From Streptomyces atratus (lineage in GTDB: Bacteria > Actinomycetota > Actinomycetes > Streptomycetales > Streptomycetaceae), in the NCBI RefSeq assembly GCF_014648655.1, contig NZ_BMRN01000047.1, forward strand, positions 1 through 42,148: DNA of 42,148 nt, in the 5' to 3' direction. This document shows positions 17,679 to 25,905 of the stretch, piece after piece. A program made the position numbers and the translations under genes. Under the pieces are notes generated by a model. It ran no database searches. It was given only the letters and a program-made list of their open reading frames with translations, and was not told the DNA's origin. Each line of letters opens with the position of its first letter. Within the stretch, counting starts at the first letter, position 1.

Positions 17679-17739
17679 CGCCATGACTGACGTCGGCTTC
17701 AGGCAGGGGTCTACCCCGTTTCGGGGCCGTAGACCACCA

Positions 17740-18460
17740 ATGTCGGGCCGCAGTCTGTCCAGATGGGTCGTGATCCACCGCAGGACTTTGCGCGGCTTGC
17801 GCATCGTCCGGTGCAGCGGGGGCGGATCACCTCGAAAACCCTGGTCGCGGACTTCACGGAAGATCTGGCTGGCCGGCGTTGTGACAGCCCTCAGCGAACC
17901 GCTTGTAGATGTTCGGCTTGAAGTCGTCCAGCAGCGTCCGGCGGGAGGTGACCTTGACCAGCAGATCGTCGACATCTGGAGTTCTGGCATGGCGTCGGAT
18001 CGTGTAGTAGTCGAGCTGCAAATCGCGGCTGATTCCACGCAATGGGCATCCATGGGAAAGGAGTTCGTGCACGGCCTGGCGCCGTTCGCGGATACCGGCG
18101 ATGATGCGGCGCGGACGGCCGTTGACGTCGTTGGTTCCGTCCGGGGCCAAACGTGGCTCCGCTTCGGAAGAGGCGGGCCCGTATCGGCGAACGCGGACCG
18201 AACGCATTTGCAGTGTCCTCGCACGTACGGTCTTCTCCACAGTTACTGTCCGAGGCTGTTCCACAGGTGCCAGGCGTCCGCGACCTGGACGGCCTGCGGT
18301 GCCGCCGCGCATGCGGCCTCGGCGTAGGTGGAACCACGGTCCTGGCAGATGACCTCCACCTCAGGATGGTCGGCGAGCCAGCGGGCTCTGGCGCGGATTC
18401 CCTGCCGGGCAGCACATCGATCGGTCGCCGGGGGCTTCGAGGTCCACAAGCAACGTGCAC
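17740..18460 (-). pseudogene. ISL3-family transposase C-terminal remnant
   Basis: Minus-strand frames encode ADHPEVEVICQDRGSTYAEA and VQVADAWHLWNSLGQ, the conserved ISL3 core containing the second catalytic Asp. They are followed by LLSHGCPLRGISRDLQLDYY, TIRRHART, LLDDFKPNIYKRFAEGC and, after a frameshift, FREVRDQGFRG. The N-terminal half is missing and several frameshifts are present. The gvpZ operon seems to have been truncated on its downstream side by this element or by a deletion next to it. Confidence 0.75.
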
Positions 18461-18499
18461 GTACGTATGTCCGCGCAGCAGTGCGAATCGATCCGACGG

Positions 18500-18720
18500 T
18501 CAGATTGCCTCGTATCTCGCCAGTGGCCGCCGCCACCTCCGCCCCGGCCCGCTCAGCCGCACCCAGCGGCTGGTCCGCTCGAACAGCCGGGCACGCAGTT
18601 CCTTCTCCAGCCAGGCCACTTGGTGGCGGAGCGCGGACTGGGCGACGTGGCACCGCTCGGCGGCGCGGGTGAAGCTCGTGGTCTCCGCTACCGCGAGAAC
18701 GTAGCGCATCTGCTGGAGAT
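18500..18720 (-). pseudogene. LysR-family regulator, N-terminal HTH fragment
   Basis: The complement encodes LQQMRYVLAVAETTSFTRAA, ERCHVAQSALRHQVAWLEKE and LRARLFERTSR, the winged HTH of a LysR regulator. After RLSGPGR the similarity is lost at the junction with the ISL3 remnant, so the effector domain is absent. It is divergent from the VOC gene at 18924, an arrangement that suggests that it once controlled that gene. Confidence 0.8.
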
Positions 18721-18923
18721 CCCCATTGAACCATCGTGAACCACGATGGATCGGATGACAAACATGCGTTGGACCAATGGATGCCTGTTCGGCGATGCTG
18801 AAGTCAAGGGCTGGCCACGGCAGTCAGCGAACAGCCACCGCCCCGGACCGGCAAGGCCCGGAACCGCCGGCCCCGTCGTACCACCACCGGTACCCCGGCC
18901 GACCCCACCCTGCGGAGACATCC

Positions 18924-19313
18924 ATGCGCGTGATTGCCTTCGACCACCTCGTCCTGAACGTCGCCGACATCGAGCGCTCGCTCGCCTTCTACACCGGCCC
19001 GCTGGGGCTGCAACCGGTGCGGGTGGAGGAGTGGCGGGCCGGCAAGGTCTCCTTCCCGTCCGTGCGGGTGAGCCCCACCACCATCATCGACCTCGTCGAG
19101 GCGCCCGACGAGCAGCCGCAGGGCTCCAACGTCGACCACATCTGCCTGGTGGTCGAGCCGCTCGACTGGCAGCAGGTCATCGATTCCGACGTCTTCACGG
19201 TGCTGGACGGTCCTGGCGAGCGCTTCGGCGCCCAGGGCACCGCGGCCTCCCTCTATGTGCAGGACCCGGACGGCAACACCGTGGAACTGCGCTGGTACCC
19301 GCAGGACGCCTGA
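18924..19313 (+). CDS. VOC-family (glyoxalase/fosfomycin-resistance-like) protein
   Basis: A 129-residue single VOC domain: IAFDHLVLNVADIERSLAFY at the start (first metal His), SNVDHICLVVEP in the middle (second His), and VQDPDGNTVELRWYP at the end (metal Glu). Length and motifs are complete, so it is likely active as a metal-dependent lyase, isomerase or dioxygenase, or as a binding protein. The substrate cannot be told from sequence. ATG 18924 is preceded by GCGGAGA. Its probable regulator, a divergent LysR gene, is destroyed. Confidence 0.88.
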   Translation: MRVIAFDHLVLNVADIERSLAFYTGPLGLQPVRVEEWRAGKVSFPSVRVSPTTIIDLVEAPDEQPQGSNVDHICLVVEPLDWQQVIDSDVFTVLDGPGERFGAQGTAASLYVQDPDGNTVELRWYPQDA

Positions 19314-19351
19314 GAATCCCCACGGCAAACCCATCGGACACCCCCTATTGA

Positions 19352-19586
19352 TCAGAAACTCAATGGGTTCTCGTCCAGGACGTAGCGGACAGTGGGACCG
19401 CCGAAGTAGCCCCGGACGATGTGTGGCTGTCGCTGGCGTCTGCGGAAGAACCGGCTTGTTTCGGTGGCAAGTTCGGCTTGGTTCCGGGCTCGGTGCTGCC
19501 ACCAACGCGGCCACCGCCCGCAACCGCAGGGCCTCCTGCGCCGACGGCGACAGGTGCCGCGCGTCCCCCACCAGATCGCTCACACA
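19352..19586 (-). pseudogene. IS630-family transposase remnant, both ends joined
   Basis: The complement first encodes VSDLVGDARHLSPSAQEALR followed by LRAVAALVA, the N-terminus of a streptomycete IS630 transposase. Then, after unreadable sequence, it gives GYFGGPTVRYVLDENPLSF and a stop at 19352, the C-terminus. The HTH and the entire DDE domain are missing. Sequence on to 19757 contains short TTCGGTGGCAAGTTCGG-like repeats but no gene. Confidence 0.65.
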
Positions 19587-19757
19587 CCACCAACGACCCA
19601 GAACCCAAAGCGTTTCGGGGATCAATATGCTTCGGTGGCCAGTTCGGAGGCCTGCTCGAAGTGTTTCGGGGTCGGCAGTACCTGAAAACTGCGGCGGCCT
19701 CCAACCGAAGGCCAGAAAACACCTCCACAACTCGCTGAGTGGCGAGACTCCGCCGGG

Positions 19758-19913
19758 CTACCAGTAATGCCTTCGACCAGCGACCGCGTGCCCCAGCGAC
19801 CCCAAGATCCACAAGACAACCCCGATGACCGCGAGAACAATCCCGATTGTCCACAGTATGGAGATCCCGGTCACGAACCCGACGACAAGCAAAATAATTC
19901 CGAGAATTATCAC
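19758..19913 (-). CDS. 51-residue membrane protein (DUF6131-like), copy 2
   Basis: Starts at GTG 19913 behind GGAG and encodes a two-helix hydrophobic protein of the same 51 residues as the gene at 13944, with about ten substitutions, mostly conservative, and the same ending RRHYW. Its codons are distinctly more A/T-rich (for example the stretch encoding IILGIILL), unlike the neighbouring gas vesicle genes, which suggests a separate origin. It lies 468 bases before gvpO and points away from it. Confidence 0.82.
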   Translation of the reverse strand: MIILGIILLVVGFVTGISILWTIGIVLAVIGVVLWILGSLGHAVAGRRHYW

Positions 19914-20381
19914 GATGTGCTCCGATCTCGCACATGCCCTCTGTTTTTTTACTGTGATCCCTGCACACCGCAAGGGCAACTGCTCAGGGATGTCGGCGGT
20001 CTCTGAACCTGGACCCCTTGGGGTCGGGGACTTTTGGCCCCGTCTGCAGTTGTTCAGCCGGTTGCCGCGCTCGGTGTGCGGCCGATGTCGCGGTCTTTGA
20101 GCTGGTAGGAGTCTCGCGCCCAGGGCCTCAGTGGAAGCGATTCCTTCCTTGAGGGATAGCGTGCCCACCACCCCACCACCCCACCACTCACAGCGTTTCT
20201 CATGCGGCAGCGATGGCGCTATGCAGCCAGTGGGGGCTACGGCGCGCGGTTAGGAGGCTGTGCCCGGCGCTGAAGCAATGTGCGAGCTCCGAGATGCCGT
20301 CAGCCCTGGCCGTATATCATGGAACGGCGTCTTGTGAAGGTGACGCGGGCATCATGTCGTCTCCGATTCCGGAGCGGGAAC
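19914..20381. other. Intergenic region upstream of gvpO
   Basis: The region between divergent genes should contain the gas vesicle promoter. I see a CACCCCACCA simple repeat at about 20164-20190, an ATCCCTG/CAGGGAT inverted repeat around 19957-19994 and a T7 run, but no exact stress-sigma promoter. The ribosome site GGAGCGGGA precedes ATG 20382. Confidence 0.45.
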
Positions 20382-20777
20382 ATGGCCGTAGGCGAAGAGG
20401 ACGAGACAGGGCGCGTCCGGCGTCCGTCCAGCAAGAAGCCCGTCAAGAAGACCGCCAGGAAAACCGGCACCGGACGGGCCAGCAGCCGCACGAGCGAAAC
20501 GAAGCGTGCGGCCCGTAGGGTTTCGGCCCCGCGGGCCATGCGGTATGCGGCTGAGCAGCTCCAGGAGCTTTTGGGGCGAGCACCCGAGTCCGTCTCGGCG
20601 GTGAAGCCGACGGAGAGCGGCTGGCAGGCGGACGTGGAAGTTTTGGAGCTGGAGCGTATCCCCGCTACTACCAGCGTGATGGCGAGTTACCGGGTGACGC
20701 TGGACGAGGAAGGCGAACTGCTGGCGTACGAGCGCACCCGCCGCTACACCCGAGCCCAGATCGACCCGCGTGGCTAG
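20382..20777 (+). CDS. gvpO: Gas vesicle protein GvpO
   Basis: A 131-residue protein with a basic, Lys/Arg/Ser-rich N-terminus (residues about 10-50, SSKKPVKKTARKTGTG) and a conserved GvpO domain (MRYAAEQLQELLGRAPESVS, GWQADVEVLELERIPAT, MASYRVTLDEEGELLAYERT, RRYTRAQ). GvpO is required for full gas vesicle formation in haloarchaea and is the first gene of streptomycete gvp operons. ATG 20382 is chosen for its GGAG site and family start; longer upstream frames are not conserved. The H1-like N-terminal tail recalls the C-terminus of GvpY in this window. Confidence 0.9.
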   Translation: MAVGEEDETGRVRRPSSKKPVKKTARKTGTGRASSRTSETKRAARRVSAPRAMRYAAEQLQELLGRAPESVSAVKPTESGWQADVEVLELERIPATTSVMASYRVTLDEEGELLAYERTRRYTRAQIDPRG

Positions 20778-20864
20778 GGCCGGAATACCACTGCTGCACC
20801 GCTCGCCGGTCGAACGGAAACGGCCTCGTCCGGAGCCACGGGTGAGCTGCTGAAAGGAGGCACC

Positions 20865-21329
20865 ATGACTATGGTGCCGCAGGGCGGAGGAACCATTTCC
20901 AGGGCCGGCGGAGGAGGGTCGGGGAATCTTTACGACATCCTCGAGCTGATTCTGGACCGCGGCCTGGTGATCGATGTTTTTGTACGTGTGTCCTTGGTGG
21001 GCATCGAGATCCTCAAGATCGATGCCCGCATCGTCGTGGCGAGCGTGGATACCTACCTGCGTTTCGCGGAGGCCTGCAACCGCCTCGATCTGGAGGAGGG
21101 CCGCAAGGCTCCGTCTCAGCTGACCGACCTGGTCGGCGAGGTAACCGAGGGTGGAGCACATGGCAAAGCCAAGGGTGCGCTGAGCGGGGCCGCTGACGTG
21201 CTGACCGATGCTCTGAAAGGGGGACGTGACGACGACGAGGCCGAGCAGCCAGAAAAGAGGCGCAAGGAGCCCGAGGAGAGGCGGGAGCGGCCGCGGCGTC
21301 GGCCTGCCGCCCGACGCCGCGAGGAGTGA
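20865..21329 (+). CDS. gvpA: Gas vesicle structural protein GvpA (with C-terminal extension)
   Basis: A 154-residue protein. Residues about 20-75 are the GvpA fold: LYDILELILDRGLVIDVFVR, SLVGIEILKIDARIVVASVD, TYLRFAEACNRLDL. This is the amphipathic helix-strand-strand-helix subunit that forms the vesicle rib. The first 19 residues are Gly-rich, and the last 75 form a charged extension ending in an Arg-rich tail, longer than the classic 70-residue cyanobacterial GvpA but usual in streptomycetes. An AAAGGAGG ribosome site precedes ATG 20865, the strongest in this cluster, which fits a major structural protein. Confidence 0.92.
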   Translation: MTMVPQGGGTISRAGGGGSGNLYDILELILDRGLVIDVFVRVSLVGIEILKIDARIVVASVDTYLRFAEACNRLDLEEGRKAPSQLTDLVGEVTEGGAHGKAKGALSGAADVLTDALKGGRDDDEAEQPEKRRKEPEERRERPRRRPAARRREE

Positions 21330-21332
21330 ACC

Positions 21333-22046
21333 ATGGCCGTATACGTGTATTCCATTGTCAGGGCCACCCACCCGCAGCGCTTGGACGGCCTCCACGGGGT
21401 GGGGGACCCGCCTGCGACCCTACGCACGGTGCGCACCGAAACACTGTCCGCGGTCGTCAGCGACGCGCCCGAGGAGCTGCGTCCCAAACGCCGAGACCTC
21501 AGCGCACACCAGTCCGTCCAGGAACAGCTGATGGCCGACGGCACCGTTTTGCCGCTGCAGTTCGGCTTCACCACCACGGACGACGACGCTGTACGAGCGG
21601 TCCTGGAGGACGGTACGGATAATTTCAGCGAACGCTTGCGGGCGCTGGAGGGCTGCATGGAATACCACCTGAAGGCCGCCCAGGACGAGGATGCGCTGTT
21701 GCGCCAAATCCTTCAGGAGTCCGACGAGGCGCGCGAGCTCAACGAGGAGATCAGAAGCGGCCGCAGCAGCCCGGAACTGCCGCTCGCCCTCGGGGAGCTG
21801 GTCTCCCAGGAAGTGCAAGCGCGGCAGGATCGGCTCGCCGTCGGAGTGCTCGATGCGCTGCGCGGATTCGCGCGGGAAGAACGCTCGTCGCAGCCGACCG
21901 GGAACGACTTCTTGAATGTGTCCTTCCTTGTGGAGCGGGACAACGAGAAGAGCTTCCTCGGCGCGGAACAGGATGTCGCCAAGGAACTGGGCGAGGACTT
22001 CGACCTGCGACTGGTCGGCCCGCTGCCCGCCTACAGCTTCGTCTAA
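21333..22046 (+). CDS. gvpF: Gas vesicle protein GvpF
   Basis: A 237-residue GvpL/GvpF-family protein (VYVYSIVRATHPQRLDGLHG, LSAHQSVQEQLMADGTVLPL, VLPLQFGFT, FLNVSFLVERDNEKSFL, LRLVGPLPAYSFV). GvpF is an accessory assembly protein that contacts GvpA in other systems. The ending VGPLPAYSFV is the family hallmark. It starts 3 bases after gvpA, so the genes are co-transcribed. Confidence 0.93.
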   Translation: MAVYVYSIVRATHPQRLDGLHGVGDPPATLRTVRTETLSAVVSDAPEELRPKRRDLSAHQSVQEQLMADGTVLPLQFGFTTTDDDAVRAVLEDGTDNFSERLRALEGCMEYHLKAAQDEDALLRQILQESDEARELNEEIRSGRSSPELPLALGELVSQEVQARQDRLAVGVLDALRGFAREERSSQPTGNDFLNVSFLVERDNEKSFLGAEQDVAKELGEDFDLRLVGPLPAYSFV

Positions 22047-22055
22047 GGAGCCCTC

Positions 22056-22307
22056 ATGGGACTGCTGACTCAACTCGCGACTCTTCCGCTGGCGCCGGTG
22101 CGCGGCGTGGCCTGGGTCATGGAGCGCGTCGTCGAGGCCGCGGAGAACGAGTACTACGACCCGGCACCCGTCGAACGGGAACTCGCCGCACTTGAGCGAG
22201 CGCTCGTGGCGGGAGACATCGACGAGGAAACCTTCGACCGGCGCGAGGACGAGTTGCTGGACCGGCTGGACGAAATCAGGGCCCATGCCCAGGGCGTCGA
22301 TACCTGA
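22056..22307 (+). CDS. gvpG: Gas vesicle protein GvpG
   Basis: An 83-residue, mostly helical protein (PLAPVRGVAWVMERVVEAAE, DPAPVERELAALERALVAGD, DIDEETFDRREDELLDRLDE). It is complete, unlike the frameshifted paralogue at 15547. The ribosome site AAGGAG precedes ATG 22056. In gvpGYZ-type clusters gvpY would follow, but here gvpJ follows after an 82-base gap. Confidence 0.92.
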   Translation: MGLLTQLATLPLAPVRGVAWVMERVVEAAENEYYDPAPVERELAALERALVAGDIDEETFDRREDELLDRLDEIRAHAQGVDT

Positions 22308-22389
22308 TCGCGGCAGCCGGTGGAACGGGCGCATTTCCACGCGCTCCCGTCGAAGCTCCGGGACACCAGGGAATTGAGGTGCAGCGGCC

Positions 22390-22845
22390 GTGACCGAACC
22401 CGTCGCCAGGAGGCTGGGCGACCTCCCGTCCAGGTCCGCCCCGTATGGCCAGGGCTCCTCGGCCAATCTCGCCGACATCCTGGAGCGCGTACTGGACAAG
22501 GGCATCGTCATCGCAGGCGATATCCAGATCAACCTCCTGGACATCGAACTACTTACCATCAAGCTGCGCCTGCTGATCGCTTCGGTGGACAAAGCGAAGG
22601 AAATGGGCATTGACTGGTGGGAGCACGATCCCTCACTGTCGTCACGCGCCAACGACGGCTACCGCTCACTCGCCGAGGAGAACAAACGGCTGCAGGCTGA
22701 AATCACGGCGCTGCGCCAGGACCGCGAGCTGCCACGGGTCAAGGACGAGGAGAGCCGCGCTGCGACTCCCCGGCGCACCTCACACACCTCACACACCAAA
22801 CGAGCAGAGCCCATCCCCCGCAGCGAGAGGCGGGACGAGCCATGA
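22390..22845 (+). CDS. gvpJ: Gas vesicle protein GvpJ (GvpA-like minor component)
   Basis: A 151-residue GvpA-family protein: ANLADILERVLDKGIVIAGD, IQINLLDIELLTIKLRLLIA, VDKAKEMGIDWWEHDP. The WWE motif after the GvpA core is typical of GvpJ/GvpM-type minor subunits, thought to act in the conical ends or nucleation. The C-terminus is a charged coiled coil (EENKRLQAEITALRQ) and a His/Thr/Ser-rich tail. Start GTG 22390; the stop overlaps the gvpL ATG by four bases. Confidence 0.9.
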   Translation: MTEPVARRLGDLPSRSAPYGQGSSANLADILERVLDKGIVIAGDIQINLLDIELLTIKLRLLIASVDKAKEMGIDWWEHDPSLSSRANDGYRSLAEENKRLQAEITALRQDRELPRVKDEESRAATPRRTSHTSHTKRAEPIPRSERRDEP

Positions 22846-23654
22846 CCGCCACGGTCTCCTATGCCTACGCCGTAGCACGGGACGCCGACGGATCGCTGGA
22901 AGAAGCTCTGTCCGGGCTCCCTGGAGTGGCGGAGGCGCCGGTGCATCTAGTGCGTGTAGAACACAGCGACGATGTGGTCGTCGTGAGCCCGGTACCCGAG
23001 CGAGACTTCCAAGAAGCCGCGCTGCGAGCGCATCTTGAGGACTTGGACTGGCTGGAGTCAGTCGCCCGCGCCCATCACCGGGTGATTCAGGCCTTGGCCG
23101 CCCGCACCGCCGTCCTGCCACTGCGTCTGGCGACGGTATACCTCGACGACGAGCGGGTGCGACTCATGCTCCGGGTCCGCCACGAGGCGTTTGCCAGCAG
23201 ACTGACCGACCTGGCAGCGCAGGTGGAGTGGGGCGTCAAGATCTATGTCGAAGCGGCCGCTGAGACCGAGAGGCCAGCAAGCCCACCCACAGATGCGGGT
23301 CTGAGCCCCGGGCGGGCCTACCTCAGCCAGCGCAGAGCACAGCGACACGCCCGCGAAGACGCCTATCGGGGCGCCGAACAGGCAGCCGAGCGGGTCGAGG
23401 CCGCCGCCCGCGCTTATGCGGTTGATCGCGTCCAGCACCGGCCGCAGCAAGGCGAACTCGCCCGCGGGCCGGGAGAGAACGTCATCAACGACGCCTACCT
23501 TGTGCCGCTGCAACAGGCCGAAGACTTCCGCGCCGATGTCATGCAGGCCGCGGAAGGACTACCCGGGGTACGCGTCGAAGTCACCGGGCCGTGGGCCCCG
23601 TACTCCTTCGCCGCCCTCGCCGAAGCAGAACCGCTGAAGGGGACCACGCCGTGA
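22842..23654 (+). CDS. gvpL: Gas vesicle protein GvpL
   Basis: A 270-residue GvpL/GvpF-family protein (VSYAYAVARDADGSLEEALS, HHRVIQALAARTAVLPLRLA, LAAQVEWGVKIYVEAAAE, INDAYLVPLQQAEDFRADVM, VTGPWAPYSFAAL). It has an Arg/Glu-rich helical insert at about 165-200. It is one of two GvpF/L paralogues in the cluster, as is usual, and is coupled by overlap to both gvpJ and gvpS. Confidence 0.92.
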   Translation: MTATVSYAYAVARDADGSLEEALSGLPGVAEAPVHLVRVEHSDDVVVVSPVPERDFQEAALRAHLEDLDWLESVARAHHRVIQALAARTAVLPLRLATVYLDDERVRLMLRVRHEAFASRLTDLAAQVEWGVKIYVEAAAETERPASPPTDAGLSPGRAYLSQRRAQRHAREDAYRGAEQAAERVEAAARAYAVDRVQHRPQQGELARGPGENVINDAYLVPLQQAEDFRADVMQAAEGLPGVRVEVTGPWAPYSFAALAEAEPLKGTTP

Positions 23655-23899
23655 GGGCGGCGAGCAGGCCGGAGGCCACGCCGGAGGAGCCGCTGCCGCA
23701 ACGGCAGATCGCACTGATCGACCTGCTGGACCGGTTGCTCAGCGGAGGGGTGGTCCTGACCGGTGACGTCGTGCTCTCCATCGCCGATATCGACCTCGTA
23801 CGCATATCGCTGCGCGCGCTGATCGTCTCCATCAGCGAACAGAATCCGTCCCCCTGGCATGCCATCTCAGCACCCACAGGAGACGACCATGACAGGTGA
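23651..23899 (+). CDS. gvpS: Gas vesicle protein GvpS (short GvpA-like)
   Basis: An 82-residue GvpA-family protein from GTG 23651 (overlapping the gvpL stop). The core is QIALIDLLDRLLSGGVVLTG, DVVLSIADIDLVRISLRALI. It is a minor GvpA homologue found between gvpL and gvpK in actinomycetes. Its stop lies inside gvpK (11-base overlap). Confidence 0.9.
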   Translation: MRAASRPEATPEEPLPQRQIALIDLLDRLLSGGVVLTGDVVLSIADIDLVRISLRALIVSISEQNPSPWHAISAPTGDDHDR

Positions 23900-24296
23900 G
23901 GACCGTCCGCCCGGAAGCCGCCTCGACGAGATCGCCGATGCCGCCGCCCGCGCCTTCCGCATGCTGCCCGCGGTGCCGCAGGACATCCTGCCCCGGGGCG
24001 GTGCGGAGGCGCGAAGGCCCGCCCACCGGATCACTACCGACCCGGACACAGTGGAACGGGACCTGATCAAACTCGTACTCACACTCGTCGAGCTACTACG
24101 ACAGCTCATGGAACGCCAGGCCCTTCAGCGGGTCGACGCAGGAGACCTCACCGAGGAACAGGAGGAACGCCTCGGAGCAACTTTGATGATTCTGCACAGT
24201 CGTATGATTGAACTCTGCTCTCGATACGACCTTTCCATGCAAGATCTCAACTTGAATCTCGGACCTCTCGGAACTCTACTGCCACCACCCGAATGA
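23889..24296 (+). CDS. gvpK: Gas vesicle protein GvpK
   Basis: A 135-residue GvpK (RITTDPDTVERDLIKLVLTL, VELLRQLMERQALQRVDAGD, LTEEQEERLGATLMIL, FxxxYDLSMQDLNLNLGPLG-type ending). ATG 23889 has an AGGAGA ribosome site, and the in-frame ATG 23859 lies inside gvpS without one. It closes the gvp operon, with csbD following at 17 bases. Confidence 0.92.
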   Translation: MTGEDRPPGSRLDEIADAAARAFRMLPAVPQDILPRGGAEARRPAHRITTDPDTVERDLIKLVLTLVELLRQLMERQALQRVDAGDLTEEQEERLGATLMILHSRMIELCSRYDLSMQDLNLNLGPLGTLLPPPE

Positions 24297-24312
24297 CACC
24301 AGGGAGAACGAC

Positions 24313-24486
24313 ATGGGTATCGGAAAAAAGTCCAAGAACATAGGCAAAATCGCAGAGGGGAAAACAAAGGAAACGGTCGGGCGGGCCGTGGGTAACGAAA
24401 GCCTGGAGGGAAAGGGGAGGGCCCAAAAGATGAAGGGCAAAGTGAAGCAGGCAGTGGAGAAGGGCAAGGACACCTTCAGGCACTGA
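24313..24486 (+). CDS. csbD: CsbD-family stress protein at the end of the gvp operon
   Basis: A 57-residue CsbD protein starting MGIGKKSKNIGKIAEGKTKE and continuing KGRAQKMKGKVKQAVEKG. AGGGAGAACGAC precedes ATG 24313, 17 bases after the gvpK stop, so it is very likely co-transcribed with the gas vesicle genes. Codon use is notably A-rich (runs of AAA and AAG Lys codons). It differs from the csbD at 3986. CsbD proteins respond to general stress, so co-expression with vesicle genes supports stress control of the cluster. Confidence 0.85.
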   Translation: MGIGKKSKNIGKIAEGKTKETVGRAVGNESLEGKGRAQKMKGKVKQAVEKGKDTFRH

Positions 24487-24706
24487 AGGAAAGACATGCA
24501 GCACTGACTCGCTGCCACACTCCGAACAAGGGCGGGCCTGCGTCCAGCGGAGCGGCAATCGATGCATGCAGCTGGCGGCGGGACAGTGCGCGCTCGGTGT
24601 ATGAGTTTGTCTGCGCTCACTTCATGTATGCCCGGGTGGACCGGATATGCAACGGGCCGCTGAAACGAATGTGGCCGGCGAGCGTCTCCGTAACCACTGG
24701 CCGCCC
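24487..24706. other. Intergenic, nothing recognised
   Basis: No family match in any frame. It could contain a terminator for the gvp operon, but I found no clear hairpin with a T run. Confidence 0.4.
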
Positions 24707-24730
24707 GTTTCTCTCAACGCCGAGGGGTAT
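24707..24730 (+). promoter_or_regulatory. SigmaB/SigF-type promoter upstream of the di-iron enzyme gene
   Basis: GTTT at 24707-24710, 14-base spacer, GGGTAT at 24725-24730. This is an exact fit to GNNT-N14-16-GGGTAY. It lies about 200 bases before the GTG start at 24928 and points towards it with no gene between. Confidence 0.6.
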
Positions 24731-24927
24731 GGGAAGTCACACGCCTGTCAGAGTCCCCCGTTGTGGGCTGCTCCGAGTCCGAAGCCGTGGCGAAGCGCTC
24801 CGCTCTCTACTCGATGCGGAAATCCTGGTTGTGAGCGATCCTGATTCAGATGTGGACGAGGTGGAACGCGAAGCTGGAAGACCCGTCGCAAGGGCGATGG
24901 AGACGAATGCCAAGGAAGGAAAACACC

Positions 24928-25905
24928 GTGAGGCTCCCGGAGACCCGGGGTGAGGTGTCTGCCGCTCTGATCGAGGCGCTCGGCCGGGAACCGGGTCGGC
25001 GCAGCCTGCCGGACACGTCCCTGGTAGCGGATGCCGATCCGTACGGCGACGACCTGCAGCTCGCCCTGTACCTCTGCTACGAGTTGCACTACCGCGGCTT
25101 CGACGGAGTGGACGGCGCCTGGGAGTGGGATCCGGAACTGCTCAGGGTGCGCGCCGCGCTGGAGCGGGCGTTCATGGCGGCTCTGCGCGCTGACGTGCCG
25201 GTGGCCGAGGACGTCGGCAGCGCGCTGGACGAACTCGTTCTGGAGCCGGTGGACGGCGACGGCGTGTCGTACTTCCTGCGGGACGAGGGCGAGCTGTGGC
25301 ATCTGCGCGAGTATGCCGCCCACCGCTCGCTTTATCACCTCAAGGAGGCCGATCCGCACGTGTGGGTGATCCCGCGCCTGACGGGCCGGGCCAAGGCAGG
25401 AATGGCTGCTGTGGAGTACGACGAATTCGGAGCGGGACGGGCGGAACAGGTCCACTCGAAGCTGTTCGCCGATCTGATGGCGGACCTCCAGTTGGACACC
25501 TCGTATGGGCGCTACCTCGACGCCGGCTCTCGGCAGATGCTCGCGACCGTCAACCTCATGTCACTTTTTGGGCTCCACCGCTCACACCGTGGTGCGCTGG
25601 TCGGTCACTTCGCCTCGGTGGAGACCACGTCGCCACCGGGGTCGCGGCGCCTCGCTCAGGCATTGAAGCGGGCCGGTGCCGGGCCTGCGGCCATCCACTT
25701 CTACACGGAGCATGTGGAGGCCGACGCCGTGCATGAGCAGCTCGTACGGCATGAGGTCGTCGCCGGTCTGCTCCAGGAGGAGCCGGATCTGGCACCGGAC
25801 GTCGCCTTCGGCATCGCGGCCACCGGATGGTTGGAAGACCGGTTCGGGGAGCAGTTGCTCGGCGCATGGCAGGGCGGCGAGTCCTCAGTCTGTGCGCCGC
25901 TCTGA
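24928..25905 (+). CDS. Haem-oxygenase-like di-iron redox enzyme (iron-containing redox enzyme family)
   Basis: A 325-residue all-helical protein of the haem-oxygenase-like di-iron superfamily. Possible iron ligands are spread as in that family: LCYELHYRGFDGVDG with Glu and His early, LREYAAHRSLYHLKEADPH, VEYDEFGAGR with Glu, LHRSHRGALVGHFASVE, and HFYTEHVEADAVHEQL plus RHEVVAGLL near the end. Members use O2 for varied oxidations, and the substrate here is unknown. Start GTG 24928 (RLPETRGEVSAAL) has AAGGAAGGA at good spacing; longer frames to 24850 or 24907 lack one. A sigmaB-type promoter lies upstream. Its 3' end overlaps the convergent CDGSH gene by 21 bases. Confidence 0.85.
   Translation: MRLPETRGEVSAALIEALGREPGRRSLPDTSLVADADPYGDDLQLALYLCYELHYRGFDGVDGAWEWDPELLRVRAALERAFMAALRADVPVAEDVGSALDELVLEPVDGDGVSYFLRDEGELWHLREYAAHRSLYHLKEADPHVWVIPRLTGRAKAGMAAVEYDEFGAGRAEQVHSKLFADLMADLQLDTSYGRYLDAGSRQMLATVNLMSLFGLHRSHRGALVGHFASVETTSPPGSRRLAQALKRAGAGPAAIHFYTEHVEADAVHEQLVRHEVVAGLLQEEPDLAPDVAFGIAATGWLEDRFGEQLLGAWQGGESSVCAPL

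Noticed and set aside
19957..19994. Inverted repeat ATCCCTG/CAGGGAT as a terminator
   Set aside because: The loop is long and the T run lies on the wrong side for a rho-independent terminator.
24597..24953. 118-codon plus-strand open frame before the di-iron enzyme
   Set aside because: It contains the promoter motif, has mixed codon use and resembles no family.
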